Source: an uncultured Acidobacteriota bacterium (GTDB lineage: Bacteria; Acidobacteriota; Terriglobia; Bryobacterales; Bryobacteraceae). From it: a DNA stretch of 58,379 nucleotides. Shown here one piece after another: positions 8,345 through 16,737 of the stretch. The number at the start of each line of letters is the position of its first letter. The first letter of the stretch is position 1. Location: positions 1 to 58,379 of the forward strand of contig CADECY010000047.1 in NCBI GenBank assembly GCA_902825945.1, in the 5' to 3' direction. A model generated the notes under the pieces. It made no database searches. It saw nothing but the letters and a program-made list of their open reading frames with translations, and had not been told where the DNA came from. The position numbers and the translations under genes are program-made.

Positions 8345-10273
8345 ATGTCTCATGCGCATCTTGCGCGGATTGCCCTGCTTTCCGCTTCGGCCTCGGTGGT
8401 CTGGGCGCAAGCAGTGCCCGCCGACTTCCAGGATCTTTATGCGGAGCTGGACACGCAGTTGACCGCCTTCGACCGGCGCATCACTAGCGCCTGGAATGGG
8501 TCGACCTACCCGACGGACATGGGCGCCGAGTTGTTGACCGCGAATGGCAACCGCGGGAGCCAACTACTGCAGCCCAATACGCGCCTCGGCGTGGTGGCCG
8601 AACTGGATGCGCTACGGGCGCTCGGAGCCCGCTCGATCGTCGTGGCGGTGCAGTACCCGCTGTTGAATCGGACGTTTCTCGAGAGTGTCAACCGCGGATC
8701 GGATTACGACGGCTACCTGTCCTTCTTCAAGTTCGTGGCCGAAGAAGCGCGGCGGCGAAACATGCGCCTGGTGGTGGAAAGCGGGCCGGTCTTTCCTGGT
8801 GTATTTTCGGCCGGTTCGGGCCTTGACGTGGTACGTCACTACGCCTCGGTCACGGATGCGCAGTATATACAAGCCCGCGCAGCCATGGCGGGCGTGATTG
8901 CGGCGGAAATCCAGCCAGACTACTTGCAGGTGGGGGCCGAACCGGACACCGAGGCTGAAATCACCGGCCGGTCCGGGTTGCGCACCAGCAGCGTCTACGC
9001 CAGCTTCGTGGCCGCCGCCAAGGCCCAGGTGCAGGCCGCCAGTGTGCCGCATGTGAAGTTCGGCGCGGGGGTGGGCACCTGGATTCAAAACGGTCGCGAG
9101 TTTATCGACGCCTACGTGCGTGCCGGCGTCGATTTCATCGACTTGCATGTGTATCCGGCCAACCGGAACTACCTTGACAATACGATCGCCTACGCCGACC
9201 AGGCCTTGGCGGCGGGCAAGGAAGTGATTGTGGCCGAAGCGTGGCTCCTCAAGCTGCGAGACCGGGAACTTGGCACGACCAGCCCAGCGGCCGATCCCGG
9301 CACATTCGCGCGGGACGCTTGGTCTTTCTGGGCGCCTCTGGATCAGAAGTTCATTGCCGTGTTCACGCGCTTCTGCCACTGGAAACAGGTGCAGGTTTTC
9401 TCCGCCTACTGGAGCCGTTATCTGCACGCCTATCTCGATTATCAAACCAACCGCGACAAGCCGCCGGCCCAGATCATCAACGACGCTTCGGCGGCGGCCG
9501 CCGCGGCCATCATCGCCGGCCAGTCCAGTTCCACAGGCCAAGCGTTTCGGACCGAGATCAGCGCGGGGACCTTTGCTCTGTCCAACGGGAGTTACCGGCC
9601 GAACCCGGTGGCTCCAGAGTCAGTGGTGATCGTCTTTGGCCGCGATCTGGCCACCTCGACCGAGACCAACTCGTCAAGTCCGCTGCCCACCAGTCTGGCC
9701 GGGACGACGGCGGCGGTTGTCGACCGTGACAGCCGGGAATCATCCGCCTCGTTCTACTTCGCGGGGCCGGAGCAGATCAACATCGTGCTTCCCGCGAATA
9801 TTCCGGCCGGGCCGGCGCAGCTAAAGGTGCGCAGCGCGTCCGGCACCGTCTCGAACGCTTCGCTGAAGATCGGGCTCGTGGGTCCGGCACTTTATTCGGC
9901 GACGGCGGATGGGCGTGGCACGCCGCTGGCAACCCTCGGGCGCCTCCAGGACGGCGAGGCGACGTTCGAGGAAACATTCGAGTGCGACGGTTCCACGTGC
10001 TCGCCGAAGCCGCTGGATCTCACCCGCCCTGGCGAATACTTTCTCGCCATGTTCGGCACGGGCTTCCGCGGCCGGTCCAGCCTCGACCGCGTGGTCGTCA
10101 ACATTGGAGGCACCAGCATCACACCGGTCCTCGCGGGCGCCCTGGCCGACAATCCCGGGGTGGACCAGATCACGCTGCCGCTACCACGGTCGCTGGCCGG
10201 TCGAGGCACGGTTCCGGTCTCGATAGTGGTCGATGGCTCACCGTCCAATGCGCTCACGCTGCGGTTTCGTTAG
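8345..10273 (+). CDS. Secreted TIM-barrel glycoside hydrolase-like protein with Solibacter C-terminal domain
   Basis: A 642-residue protein with a signal peptide ending near VVWAQA. Residues about 25-390 read like a (beta/alpha)8 clan-A glycosidase. A candidate acid/base Glu lies in LQVGAEPDTE and a candidate nucleophile Glu in VIVAEAW, spaced as on strands 4 and 7. The specific GH family and substrate are not recognisable to me. From about residue 400 to the end is the TIGR03437-type Solibacter C-terminal domain, with QINIVLPANIPAG, YFLAMFGTGFRG, GVDQITLPLPRSLAGRG and a terminal SNALTLRF. This domain is common on secreted proteins in this lineage. The gene leads a tight operon of sugar-handling genes and has a GGAGG site before its ATG. 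Confidence 0.8.
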   Translation: MSHAHLARIALLSASASVVWAQAVPADFQDLYAELDTQLTAFDRRITSAWNGSTYPTDMGAELLTANGNRGSQLLQPNTRLGVVAELDALRALGARSIVVAVQYPLLNRTFLESVNRGSDYDGYLSFFKFVAEEARRRNMRLVVESGPVFPGVFSAGSGLDVVRHYASVTDAQYIQARAAMAGVIAAEIQPDYLQVGAEPDTEAEITGRSGLRTSSVYASFVAAAKAQVQAASVPHVKFGAGVGTWIQNGREFIDAYVRAGVDFIDLHVYPANRNYLDNTIAYADQALAAGKEVIVAEAWLLKLRDRELGTTSPAADPGTFARDAWSFWAPLDQKFIAVFTRFCHWKQVQVFSAYWSRYLHAYLDYQTNRDKPPAQIINDASAAAAAAIIAGQSSSTGQAFRTEISAGTFALSNGSYRPNPVAPESVVIVFGRDLATSTETNSSSPLPTSLAGTTAAVVDRDSRESSASFYFAGPEQINIVLPANIPAGPAQLKVRSASGTVSNASLKIGLVGPALYSATADGRGTPLATLGRLQDGEATFEETFECDGSTCSPKPLDLTRPGEYFLAMFGTGFRGRSSLDRVVVNIGGTSITPVLAGALADNPGVDQITLPLPRSLAGRGTVPVSIVVDGSPSNALTLRFR

Positions 10274-10294
10274 GCCGGTGGAGGGATCGCCCGT

Positions 10295-11632
10295 TTGAGC
10301 CGGTTTCTCTTCACCGTCTGGCCGTTCACCGGCCACATACATCCCAATCTGGCCATCGCAGGCCCGCTGCGCGAAGCTGGGCATGAAGTGGCTTTCTATA
10401 CAGGCGAGTCGGCCCGAAACGCGATTGAGGCTGAAGGTTTCGGATTCTTTCCGTTGCAGCGCGTCGATGAGCGGACAGTCAACCGGATTGCCTTGTCGCC
10501 CGAGGGGATCATGTCGGCGCAAAGGGACCCGCGGCGGCTGCGTAGCCTCTATCGCCAGTGGCTGCTCGACACCGTTCCAGACCAGCTTGCGGACATCGAA
10601 GCAATTCTCGAGGAGTGGCAGCCGGACGCCATCGTTTGCGACCCGACCCTATGGGCGCCGTTCCTGATCCTCAATGAGAAGCGAGGAATCCCGGTAGCCG
10701 TGTTCTCGCTCATTCCAGCCTGCCACCTGTCCGGCCCCGGCGCACCCGTGCTGGGCTTCCCCTCGCCGCGCCCGCGTAACGCGTGGCAGCGCGCGCGCGC
10801 CTCGGTTCTCACGGCGGCCGGCCGATGGTTCCTCCGTTCCACGCGGGAAGCCGCCAGCCGCCTGCGCCTGGCTCACGGCCTGCCGCCGCTGCGTCACAGC
10901 GTGACCGATCACGCCGCTACCATGCCGCTGTACCTGGTGCCCAGCAGCCCCGAGTTCGACTACGGGCGCACGGACCTGCCACCATCGGTGCACTATGTCG
11001 GACCGTGCCTCAGGCCCGCCGCACCCTCGGCCACCGGGCCGATCGACGGTGTGCCGGCGGGCCGTCCATGGGTGTTCGTTACCGAAGGAACGGTGCACCT
11101 GGATCCGAAGCTGCTGCGCTGCGCGGCCCAGGGACTGGCGAAACTGCCCGTCGAAGCGATTCTGGCGGTGGGCCGCCATAGGGGCCTGGATGAGCTCGAC
11201 TTGGGGCCCCGCCCGTTCGCTCCCAATATTCATGTGCGATCATGGGTGGATCTGAACGCCCTGTTGCCGTGCTTGTCGGGTTTGGTCAATGTCGGGGGAC
11301 CCAGCACAATCATGGCGGCGTTGAACACGGGAATTCCGGTCGTGATCGTTCCTTTTGCATGGGACCACCCGGAGACCGGGTTCCGGATTCAGGAGTCGGG
11401 CGCGGGCATACACTTGGCCCCGGACGAACTGACCCCGGAACGTTTGGCGGCGGCAGTAGCGAGGATACTGGAGTATCCTGACTATCGGAGGAATGCAATG
11501 CGATTGGCGAAAAGCTTCGAACGGGCCGGAGGCGCCACGCGCGCGGCCCAGTTGATCGAAGCGATGATTCCGGCTCGAGCAGAGCGGAGCGGAGGGAACT
11601 TGGCCGATGGCGGCTTCCAAGCTCGAGTTTGA
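10295..11632 (+). CDS. GT-B glycosyltransferase, UGT/MGT type
   Basis: A 445-residue glycosyltransferase. It starts with TTG at 10295, preceded by GGAGGG at 10280-10285 with suitable spacing, and begins LSRFLFTVWPFTGHIHPNLA. The donor half contains NVGGPSTIMAAL and PFAWDHPETGFRI in the position of the usual HHGG and DQPDN motifs. It is closer to the glycosyltransferase at 12388 (both start RFLFTVWP-GH-HP) than to the minus-strand triplet, so this is a second subfamily. Its 3' end overlaps the methyltransferase start by 26 bp. Expected reaction: sugar transfer from an NDP-sugar to a small lipophilic acceptor. Confidence 0.9.
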   Translation: MSRFLFTVWPFTGHIHPNLAIAGPLREAGHEVAFYTGESARNAIEAEGFGFFPLQRVDERTVNRIALSPEGIMSAQRDPRRLRSLYRQWLLDTVPDQLADIEAILEEWQPDAIVCDPTLWAPFLILNEKRGIPVAVFSLIPACHLSGPGAPVLGFPSPRPRNAWQRARASVLTAAGRWFLRSTREAASRLRLAHGLPPLRHSVTDHAATMPLYLVPSSPEFDYGRTDLPPSVHYVGPCLRPAAPSATGPIDGVPAGRPWVFVTEGTVHLDPKLLRCAAQGLAKLPVEAILAVGRHRGLDELDLGPRPFAPNIHVRSWVDLNALLPCLSGLVNVGGPSTIMAALNTGIPVVIVPFAWDHPETGFRIQESGAGIHLAPDELTPERLAAAVARILEYPDYRRNAMRLAKSFERAGGATRAAQLIEAMIPARAERSGGNLADGGFQARV

Positions 11633-12383
11633 TGGCGAACGGGTCGTGCCCGGCCAGACCCCGATTTACCTCGTCTGGGCCCACGCTTCGCGCTACCGGT
11701 TCGCGCGTGAGGTCATGGGGCAAGCCAAGTGCGTCCTGGACGCCGGATGCGGCGAGGGATATGGCACCTACTATCTGTCCCAGCAGGGCAAGCAGTCTTT
11801 CGGCGTGGACATCGATCCACGGGCGGCCGCCCATGCCGAGCGGCGCTATGCCAGCGCCGGGCTCCACTACACAGCCATGGATTGCTGCCGTTTGGCTTTT
11901 GCCAGCGGCACCTTCCAATTCGTCAGTTCGTTCGAAGTCATCGAGCACTTCACGGCCGTGGACAATTACCTGTCCGAGATCAAACGCGTGATGGCGCCCG
12001 GGGCCCGGTTCATCGTGTCCACGCCCAATGCCGAGCGCACTCCGGCCGGGGTGAACCAGTTCCACGAACACGAATACACGCCCGCCGAGTTCCGAAACGT
12101 ATTGGAGCGGCACTTTCCGCGCGTGGACTACTATGGCCAGCACTGTCTTCGCCCCCTGCGGGAAAAGCTGTTCATGGAATCCACGCGGCTCTACCTAACG
12201 GTGGGCTGGTACCGCCGTCTGCTGAACCACTTTGCGTCGCTGTACTTCCGCGGCGAGCGGGCCAATGACGAGTCCACGAGCAAGGATTGGGTGGATCGGG
12301 TGGATGCGAACACCTTCGAGTTCCGGCCCGGCGCCATGGAGCGAGCCACCTACCTGGTGGCGGTCTGTCACAAGAGCGGGTAA
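11607..12383 (+). CDS. SAM-dependent methyltransferase (class I)
   Basis: A 258-residue Rossmann-fold methyltransferase. Motif I is VLDAGCGEGYGT, followed by the acidic SAM-ribose contact FGVDIDP. A post-I segment FVSSFEVIEHF and the motif MAPGARFIVSTPN are typical of Methyltransf_11/23 proteins in sugar and cell-surface clusters. It is embedded between two glycosyltransferases, overlapping the first by 26 bp and ending 4 bp before the second. Methylation of a sugar hydroxyl/carboxyl or of the aglycone is the likely role; the substrate cannot be read from the sequence. Confidence 0.88.
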   Translation: MAASKLEFDGERVVPGQTPIYLVWAHASRYRFAREVMGQAKCVLDAGCGEGYGTYYLSQQGKQSFGVDIDPRAAAHAERRYASAGLHYTAMDCCRLAFASGTFQFVSSFEVIEHFTAVDNYLSEIKRVMAPGARFIVSTPNAERTPAGVNQFHEHEYTPAEFRNVLERHFPRVDYYGQHCLRPLREKLFMESTRLYLTVGWYRRLLNHFASLYFRGERANDESTSKDWVDRVDANTFEFRPGAMERATYLVAVCHKSG

Positions 12384-12387
12384 CCAG

Positions 12388-13743
12388 TTGACGAACGTCA
12401 GGTTCCTCTTTACCGTCTGGCCCTACGCCGGCCATCTCCACCCGTGTCTCGCACTAGCCGCGCGCCTCGCCGGCCGGGGGCACTCGGTGGCATTTTGCTC
12501 GGCAGCCAGCGCGGGAGCGACAGTCCGGCAGGCTGGCCACGACTTCTTCCCGTTCCAGCAGACAGCGGCCTATCTGGGCGGCTTGGTTGGACGGCAACCG
12601 GACGACCCGGGGATCTTCCACGCGCTCAACGAGCGCTACACCACGATCGGTGAATCCAGTCTGGCGGGCAAGCTCTCGCGCGTCCGGGCCCTACTCAGCG
12701 AGATGACCGCGGGCAGCGTGGCGGCGCAGTACGCGGACCTGCGTACCGTGGCCGCCTCCTGGAGGCCAGATTTGGTCTTGACCGATCCGATGGTATGGGC
12801 TCCCCTCGTATTGTGGGGGGAATCGACCGGCACTCCCGTGGTGCCTTTTTCTTTCTACGCGGGTTGCCTGACACCCGGCCGCCGCTTGCCCCTCGCCGGC
12901 CTCGGCGTGGCGCCGGCACGCGGAGCCGTGGGCGTCTTACGCAACCGGGCCATCAACACCGCCATCTCATGGGTGAATGCACCAGTTCGGGCTCAGGTCA
13001 ATCGTCTCAGAGCCGTGCACGGGCTGGCGCCGATCGCCGATTCGGTGCCGGCTCACTCTGGCCGATTCCCGCTGTATCTGTCGGCTGGTTCGGCGGAATA
13101 CGACTTTGCGCGTGACGATCTGCCGCCCGGCGCTCGCTACGTTGGGCCCTGCCTGTGGGAGTCATCCGCCCCGCCTGCCGCCGCGCTCGGGCTGCGTGAC
13201 GGCGCACCGCTGGTCTACGTGAGCGAAGGCACGGCCCAAGTGGGCGAGCCGTTTCTCATCCGCGCCGCCGTTGCGGCATTGGCCGGACGGCCGGATCTCG
13301 ATATTGTCATCACCACCGGAAAGCAGCGTACGGTCGCGAGTCTCGGCTTGGGGCACCTGCCGCCTCACATCCGCGCCGTCGAATGGGTGTCGCATCGTGA
13401 TGTGTTTGCACGAGCCTCCGTGGTGGTCACTACCGGCGGAAGCGGTACCACGCGACAGGCGTTGGCGTGCGGCGTGCCAGTGCTGGCCGTACCGCTTGAA
13501 TGGGACCAACTGGAGAACGCCGCGCGCCTGGAGGCGTGCGGCGCGGGCACTCGACTGGCGCGGCGGCACTGCACCCCTTCGGCGGTGGGGCGCGCCGTGG
13601 CCACGCTCATGGACGAACCTGGGTACCGCCGCCAAGCCAGCCGCATCGCCACCGGTTTTGCGAAAGCGGAAAGCGACCCGGAGCCGCTCGACCGGTTGGA
13701 GGAAGCGGCAGCCGCCGCGCGCTCTGGGAGGCGATCCGCATGA
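12388..13743 (+). CDS. GT-B glycosyltransferase, UGT/MGT type
   Basis: A 451-residue glycosyltransferase starting at TTG 12388, 4 bp after the methyltransferase stop and just before the RFLFTVWPYAGHLHP segment that matches the start of the 10295 gene. The open frame extends upstream inside the methyltransferase, but that part is not family-like. The donor half shows TTGGSGTTRQAL and PLEWDQLENAARL. It overlaps the epimerase gene by ATGA. It is a paralogue of the 10295 enzyme, so this operon could add two sugars to one scaffold. Confidence 0.9.
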   Translation: MTNVRFLFTVWPYAGHLHPCLALAARLAGRGHSVAFCSAASAGATVRQAGHDFFPFQQTAAYLGGLVGRQPDDPGIFHALNERYTTIGESSLAGKLSRVRALLSEMTAGSVAAQYADLRTVAASWRPDLVLTDPMVWAPLVLWGESTGTPVVPFSFYAGCLTPGRRLPLAGLGVAPARGAVGVLRNRAINTAISWVNAPVRAQVNRLRAVHGLAPIADSVPAHSGRFPLYLSAGSAEYDFARDDLPPGARYVGPCLWESSAPPAAALGLRDGAPLVYVSEGTAQVGEPFLIRAAVAALAGRPDLDIVITTGKQRTVASLGLGHLPPHIRAVEWVSHRDVFARASVVVTTGGSGTTRQALACGVPVLAVPLEWDQLENAARLEACGAGTRLARRHCTPSAVGRAVATLMDEPGYRRQASRIATGFAKAESDPEPLDRLEEAAAAARSGRRSA

Positions 13744-14711
13744 CAACGGCCGCCTCTGGTTTCTGGACTGGCCGAAACGTGGTGGTAACGGGAGCGGGTG
13801 GGCTGATTGGCTCCTGGACCGCGGAACTGCTGGCCGCTCGTGGCGCCCGCGTGACGGCCACGGTGCGCCCAGGCACGGCCGCCCGTCTTCCGGCCGGTCC
13901 GAATTTGACCATCGTGCCCTGCGATCTGGAATGCCGCGCTTCCTGCGGTGCGCTAGTCGAGGGGCAGTACGCCATTTTCAGTCTGGCCCATGCCGACGGC
14001 AGCGCCGAGTACAAGCGGCGTCACCCGGCATCGCTATTTCGCCGGAATCTATCCATCAGCATGAATCTCATGGAGGCCGCCGCCGAACACCGGGTCGAGC
14101 GTGTGTTGATTGCCAGTTCCGCGGAAGTCTACTCGGCGGCCGTGGCCGAACCCGCCTCCGAAGGCGACGCGTTCCGGCACTTGGACGGCACGCTCAGCGA
14201 CGGCTACGCGTGGTCGAAGCGGATGACGGAAATGGCAGCCGCCCTCTACGCCCGTGAATACGGCATCGGCATCGGGATCGCCCGTCCGAGCAATATCTAC
14301 GGCCCGCGAGACAACTTCGACCCGGCGCGCGGACGCGTCATCCCGATGTTCATCCGCCGCATCCTGGCGGGCGAGCCGCTCACGCTGTGGGGAGATGGCC
14401 GGCAGGTACGCACTTTTCTCTTCGTCGAGGACTTCGCGCGGGGCGCTATCGATCTGCTCGAGCAGGCCGCGACCGGCGAGCCGGTCAACTTCGCCGGCGC
14501 AGAGGAAATCTCGATTCTCGAACTGGCCCGTCTCATCGCCCGGCTGGCCGGGCGCGACACCGTGATCGAATGCGACCCCTCAAAGCCAGCGGGAGTCGCC
14601 CGCCGCGTGCTCGACGCCCGTAAGGCCCGCGAGTTGCTGCAATTCGAGCCCCGCGTCAGCTTGGAAGAGGGACTGCGCCGCACCATCGATTCTTATCTCC
14701 CGACTTTGTAA
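13740..14711 (+). CDS. NAD-dependent epimerase/dehydratase (extended SDR, nucleotide-sugar modifying)
   Basis: A 323-residue extended SDR. The NAD-binding motif is VTGAGGLIGS, the catalytic tetrad motif is YAWSK preceded by IASSAEVYS, and RPSNIYGPRD is the usual RxxNxYGP sugar-nucleotide segment. This family converts NDP-sugars (4-epimerases, 4,6-dehydratases, reductases), so it could supply the modified sugar used by the flanking glycosyltransferases. The start ATG at 13740 overlaps the preceding stop (ATGA); the longer open frame from 13500 is a shadow of the glycosyltransferase. The exact reaction cannot be assigned. Confidence 0.9.
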   Translation: MTTAASGFWTGRNVVVTGAGGLIGSWTAELLAARGARVTATVRPGTAARLPAGPNLTIVPCDLECRASCGALVEGQYAIFSLAHADGSAEYKRRHPASLFRRNLSISMNLMEAAAEHRVERVLIASSAEVYSAAVAEPASEGDAFRHLDGTLSDGYAWSKRMTEMAAALYAREYGIGIGIARPSNIYGPRDNFDPARGRVIPMFIRRILAGEPLTLWGDGRQVRTFLFVEDFARGAIDLLEQAATGEPVNFAGAEEISILELARLIARLAGRDTVIECDPSKPAGVARRVLDARKARELLQFEPRVSLEEGLRRTIDSYLPTL

Positions 14712-14718
14712 TCGCCGA

Positions 14719-16035
14719 ATGCCACACACTAACGTCGTCGTCCTCGTCAACGATGCCCTCGGAGCCGGTCACCTCGGCTGCTACGGCTACGACCGCCCCA
14801 CGAGCCCTCACATCGACCGGCTGGCCGCGGAAGGCACGCTTTACGAGCAATACTTCTGCGCCGGCCTTCCCACGCAGCCGAGCTTTACCACGCTGCTTAC
14901 GGGTCAACACCCGATCGAACATGGCGTGGTGAGCCATGGTGGTTCGCACCAGTTGCCCGCCAACATCCCGCTCTTGCCCATGGCGTTCCTGAAGACTGGC
15001 TACGCCACCTGTTCGGTGGACAACCTCATGCGGGAGCGCCTGTGGTTCGGCCGCGGCTTCGAGTACGTGATCGATCCGAGCCAGCGCCGCATTCTCAGTC
15101 TGGGCGTAACCTGCGAAGAGCTCAACCGCCGCGCCATACCCTGGATCCTTCAGCATCGCGACGAACCCTTCTTCCTGTTCATCCACTATTGGGACACCCA
15201 CACACCGTACGCCCCGCCGGAAAAGTACCGCCATCTTTTCTATGAAGGCAATCCCGTGGATCCGGCCAACCGCTCGCTCGATGAATTCTGGAAACATCCG
15301 TTCGGCCGCTTGGCGCGCGACACATGGCTCCGCACGCCCGCAGGAGTGGTCACCGACGCGGAATTCGTCACTGCGCTCTACGACCAGGAAATCCGCCACG
15401 TCGATGACGGCATCGGCGAACTGGTGCAGGCCATCGACGACGCGGGGCTCAGGGAGAACACCCTGATCGCCATCACGGGCGACCACGGCGAGAGCATGAC
15501 CGAACACGGCATTTTCTACGAGCACCATGGCCTGTACGATCCCGTGCTCCGGATCCCGCTGATCCTGCGGCAGCCTGGCCGAGTGGCGGCCGGGGCGCGC
15601 CGCGGCGAAATGCTCCAGCATCACGACCTGGCGCCCACGCTGCTGGCAGCCGCCGGAATCCGGGCACCGCGCTCCATGTCCGGCCTCAACTTCTGGAATA
15701 CCGCCACTGGCCCCGAGCCCGGCCCGGAACGCGAGGAGATCCTCGCCTGTGAATCGACGCTTCAGGCCAAGTGGTGCCTGCGCACGCGCGAACACAAGTT
15801 CATCCTGGCTCGCGAGGCCGATTTCTACGGCACCCCGTTGCGCGAGCTCTACGACTTAGGTCATGATCCCGGGGAGAAGCACAACCTCGCCGAAGTGAAC
15901 CCTGAACTGGCCCGCCAGATGGAAGACCGGCTGGAAGCGTGGATCGCACGCCACTTGGAGTTGACGGGCCGGAAAACCGATCCACTGATCGAACAGGGCA
16001 TCAGCCTGCGCGGCGTGCTGGAAGGCGCCTATTAG
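14719..16035 (+). CDS. Sulfatase-fold (alkaline phosphatase superfamily) hydrolase with Thr at the catalytic position
   Basis: A 438-residue protein with sulfatase architecture. An N-terminal metal site VNDALGAGHLGCYGY, the SPHIDRLA segment, and the second metal site AITGDHGESMTEHG are present. The formylglycine motif CxPSR is replaced by T52-Q-P-S-F: both the Cys and the Arg are gone. It therefore cannot be a classical FGly sulfatase. A Thr nucleophile is used by relatives acting as phosphodiesterases or phosphoglycerol/phosphoethanolamine transferases. No signal peptide is visible, unlike the canonical sulfatase at 22796, so it is probably cytoplasmic. It sits 7 bp after the epimerase gene in the glycosylation operon. 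Confidence 0.85.
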   Translation: MPHTNVVVLVNDALGAGHLGCYGYDRPTSPHIDRLAAEGTLYEQYFCAGLPTQPSFTTLLTGQHPIEHGVVSHGGSHQLPANIPLLPMAFLKTGYATCSVDNLMRERLWFGRGFEYVIDPSQRRILSLGVTCEELNRRAIPWILQHRDEPFFLFIHYWDTHTPYAPPEKYRHLFYEGNPVDPANRSLDEFWKHPFGRLARDTWLRTPAGVVTDAEFVTALYDQEIRHVDDGIGELVQAIDDAGLRENTLIAITGDHGESMTEHGIFYEHHGLYDPVLRIPLILRQPGRVAAGARRGEMLQHHDLAPTLLAAAGIRAPRSMSGLNFWNTATGPEPGPEREEILACESTLQAKWCLRTREHKFILAREADFYGTPLRELYDLGHDPGEKHNLAEVNPELARQMEDRLEAWIARHLELTGRKTDPLIEQGISLRGVLEGAY

Positions 16036-16077
16036 CGAGACGGTTTCCCCGCCTCAGTCTACGAAGAGGAGAATTTC

Positions 16078-16452
16078 ATGCAGACGATCCAAAACGAAGC
16101 CGGCCATTTGGAAGAGCTGGTGAAGGCGTATCTGGATGCCTTCCACTCGCGGGACCTGGACCGTTGCCTGGCCAGTTTCGCTGACGAAGCAACGATCCAA
16201 TTCCACACGAGTACCTTCCAAGGCCGGTCAGCAATCGTCGATTGGCACCGGGAGCGATTCGACGCCGACCTCCGCATGGAACGTCTGGAAGACCTTTCCA
16301 TCGACGGGGACACCGTGACGCTGGAAGGCTCGGCGACTTCCAAGCGCTTACGCGCTTGGAAGTTGAACAGCATTAATGGCGTGATGGAGATCCAATTCGG
16401 GAACGGGCTCATCCGGGAACTCCGTTTCAAGATGAAGATGGATCTTTGGTAG
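16078..16452 (+). CDS. SnoaL-like / NTF2-fold small protein
   Basis: A 124-residue single-domain protein. Its pattern (LEELVKAYLDAFHSRDLDRC, FADEATIQFH, GRSAIVDWHRERF) is that of the SnoaL/NTF2-like alpha+beta barrel. Members include polyketide cyclases, ketosteroid-isomerase-like enzymes and non-catalytic binders. A strong Shine-Dalgarno (GAGGAG) precedes the ATG, and it lies 42 bp after the sulfatase-fold gene, so it is likely the last gene of the 8345-16452 operon. In clusters with polyketide synthases and glycosyltransferases such proteins often act on the scaffold, but no catalytic residue can be assigned here. Confidence 0.8.
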   Translation: MQTIQNEAGHLEELVKAYLDAFHSRDLDRCLASFADEATIQFHTSTFQGRSAIVDWHRERFDADLRMERLEDLSIDGDTVTLEGSATSKRLRAWKLNSINGVMEIQFGNGLIRELRFKMKMDLW

Positions 16453-16491
16453 GGTTGCGCGGCAGGGCTCGTCACCGCGTTGGATCAGGAA

Positions 16492-16695
16492 TCAGATCTG
16501 GTAGTCGAGCACGTAGACCGCGGGCTGTACGTCGGTGGGTGCCGCCGGAGTCAAGCTCCCAAAGGAGCCCCTCCAGGAGCATTCCCCACACGCGAACGGA
16601 TCCGAGAGCCGGGGCAACGAGAGCTCTCCTTCCAGGAACGATTCATCGAATAGCAATGTTCCGCACCGGGGACAACACGCTTTCACAGTTTTCAT
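16492..16695 (-). CDS. Small zinc-ribbon protein (67 aa)
   Basis: A 67-residue protein with two Cys pairs, CPRC near residue 8-11 and CGEC near residue 36-39, about 25 residues apart, as in zinc ribbons/rubredoxin-like knuckles. The ATG at 16695 follows a near-perfect Shine-Dalgarno (GGAGGTG), which supports it as a real gene. It lies 42 bp downstream of the methyltransferase gene at the end of the minus-strand operon and is convergent with the SnoaL-like gene. Function unknown; metal binding is the only supported property. Confidence 0.7.
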   Translation of the reverse strand: MKTVKACCPRCGTLLFDESFLEGELSLPRLSDPFACGECSWRGSFGSLTPAAPTDVQPAVYVLDYQI

Positions 16696-16737
16696 ACGAC
16701 ACCTCCGTTTTGTCGTTCTTCTCCGAACACCTTTGCA

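Noticed and set aside
8150..8563. Extension of the third glycosyltransferase to 8563 (567 residues)
   Set aside because: The extra residues are not glycosyltransferase-like, cross the divergent gene's start and remove the only promoter space.
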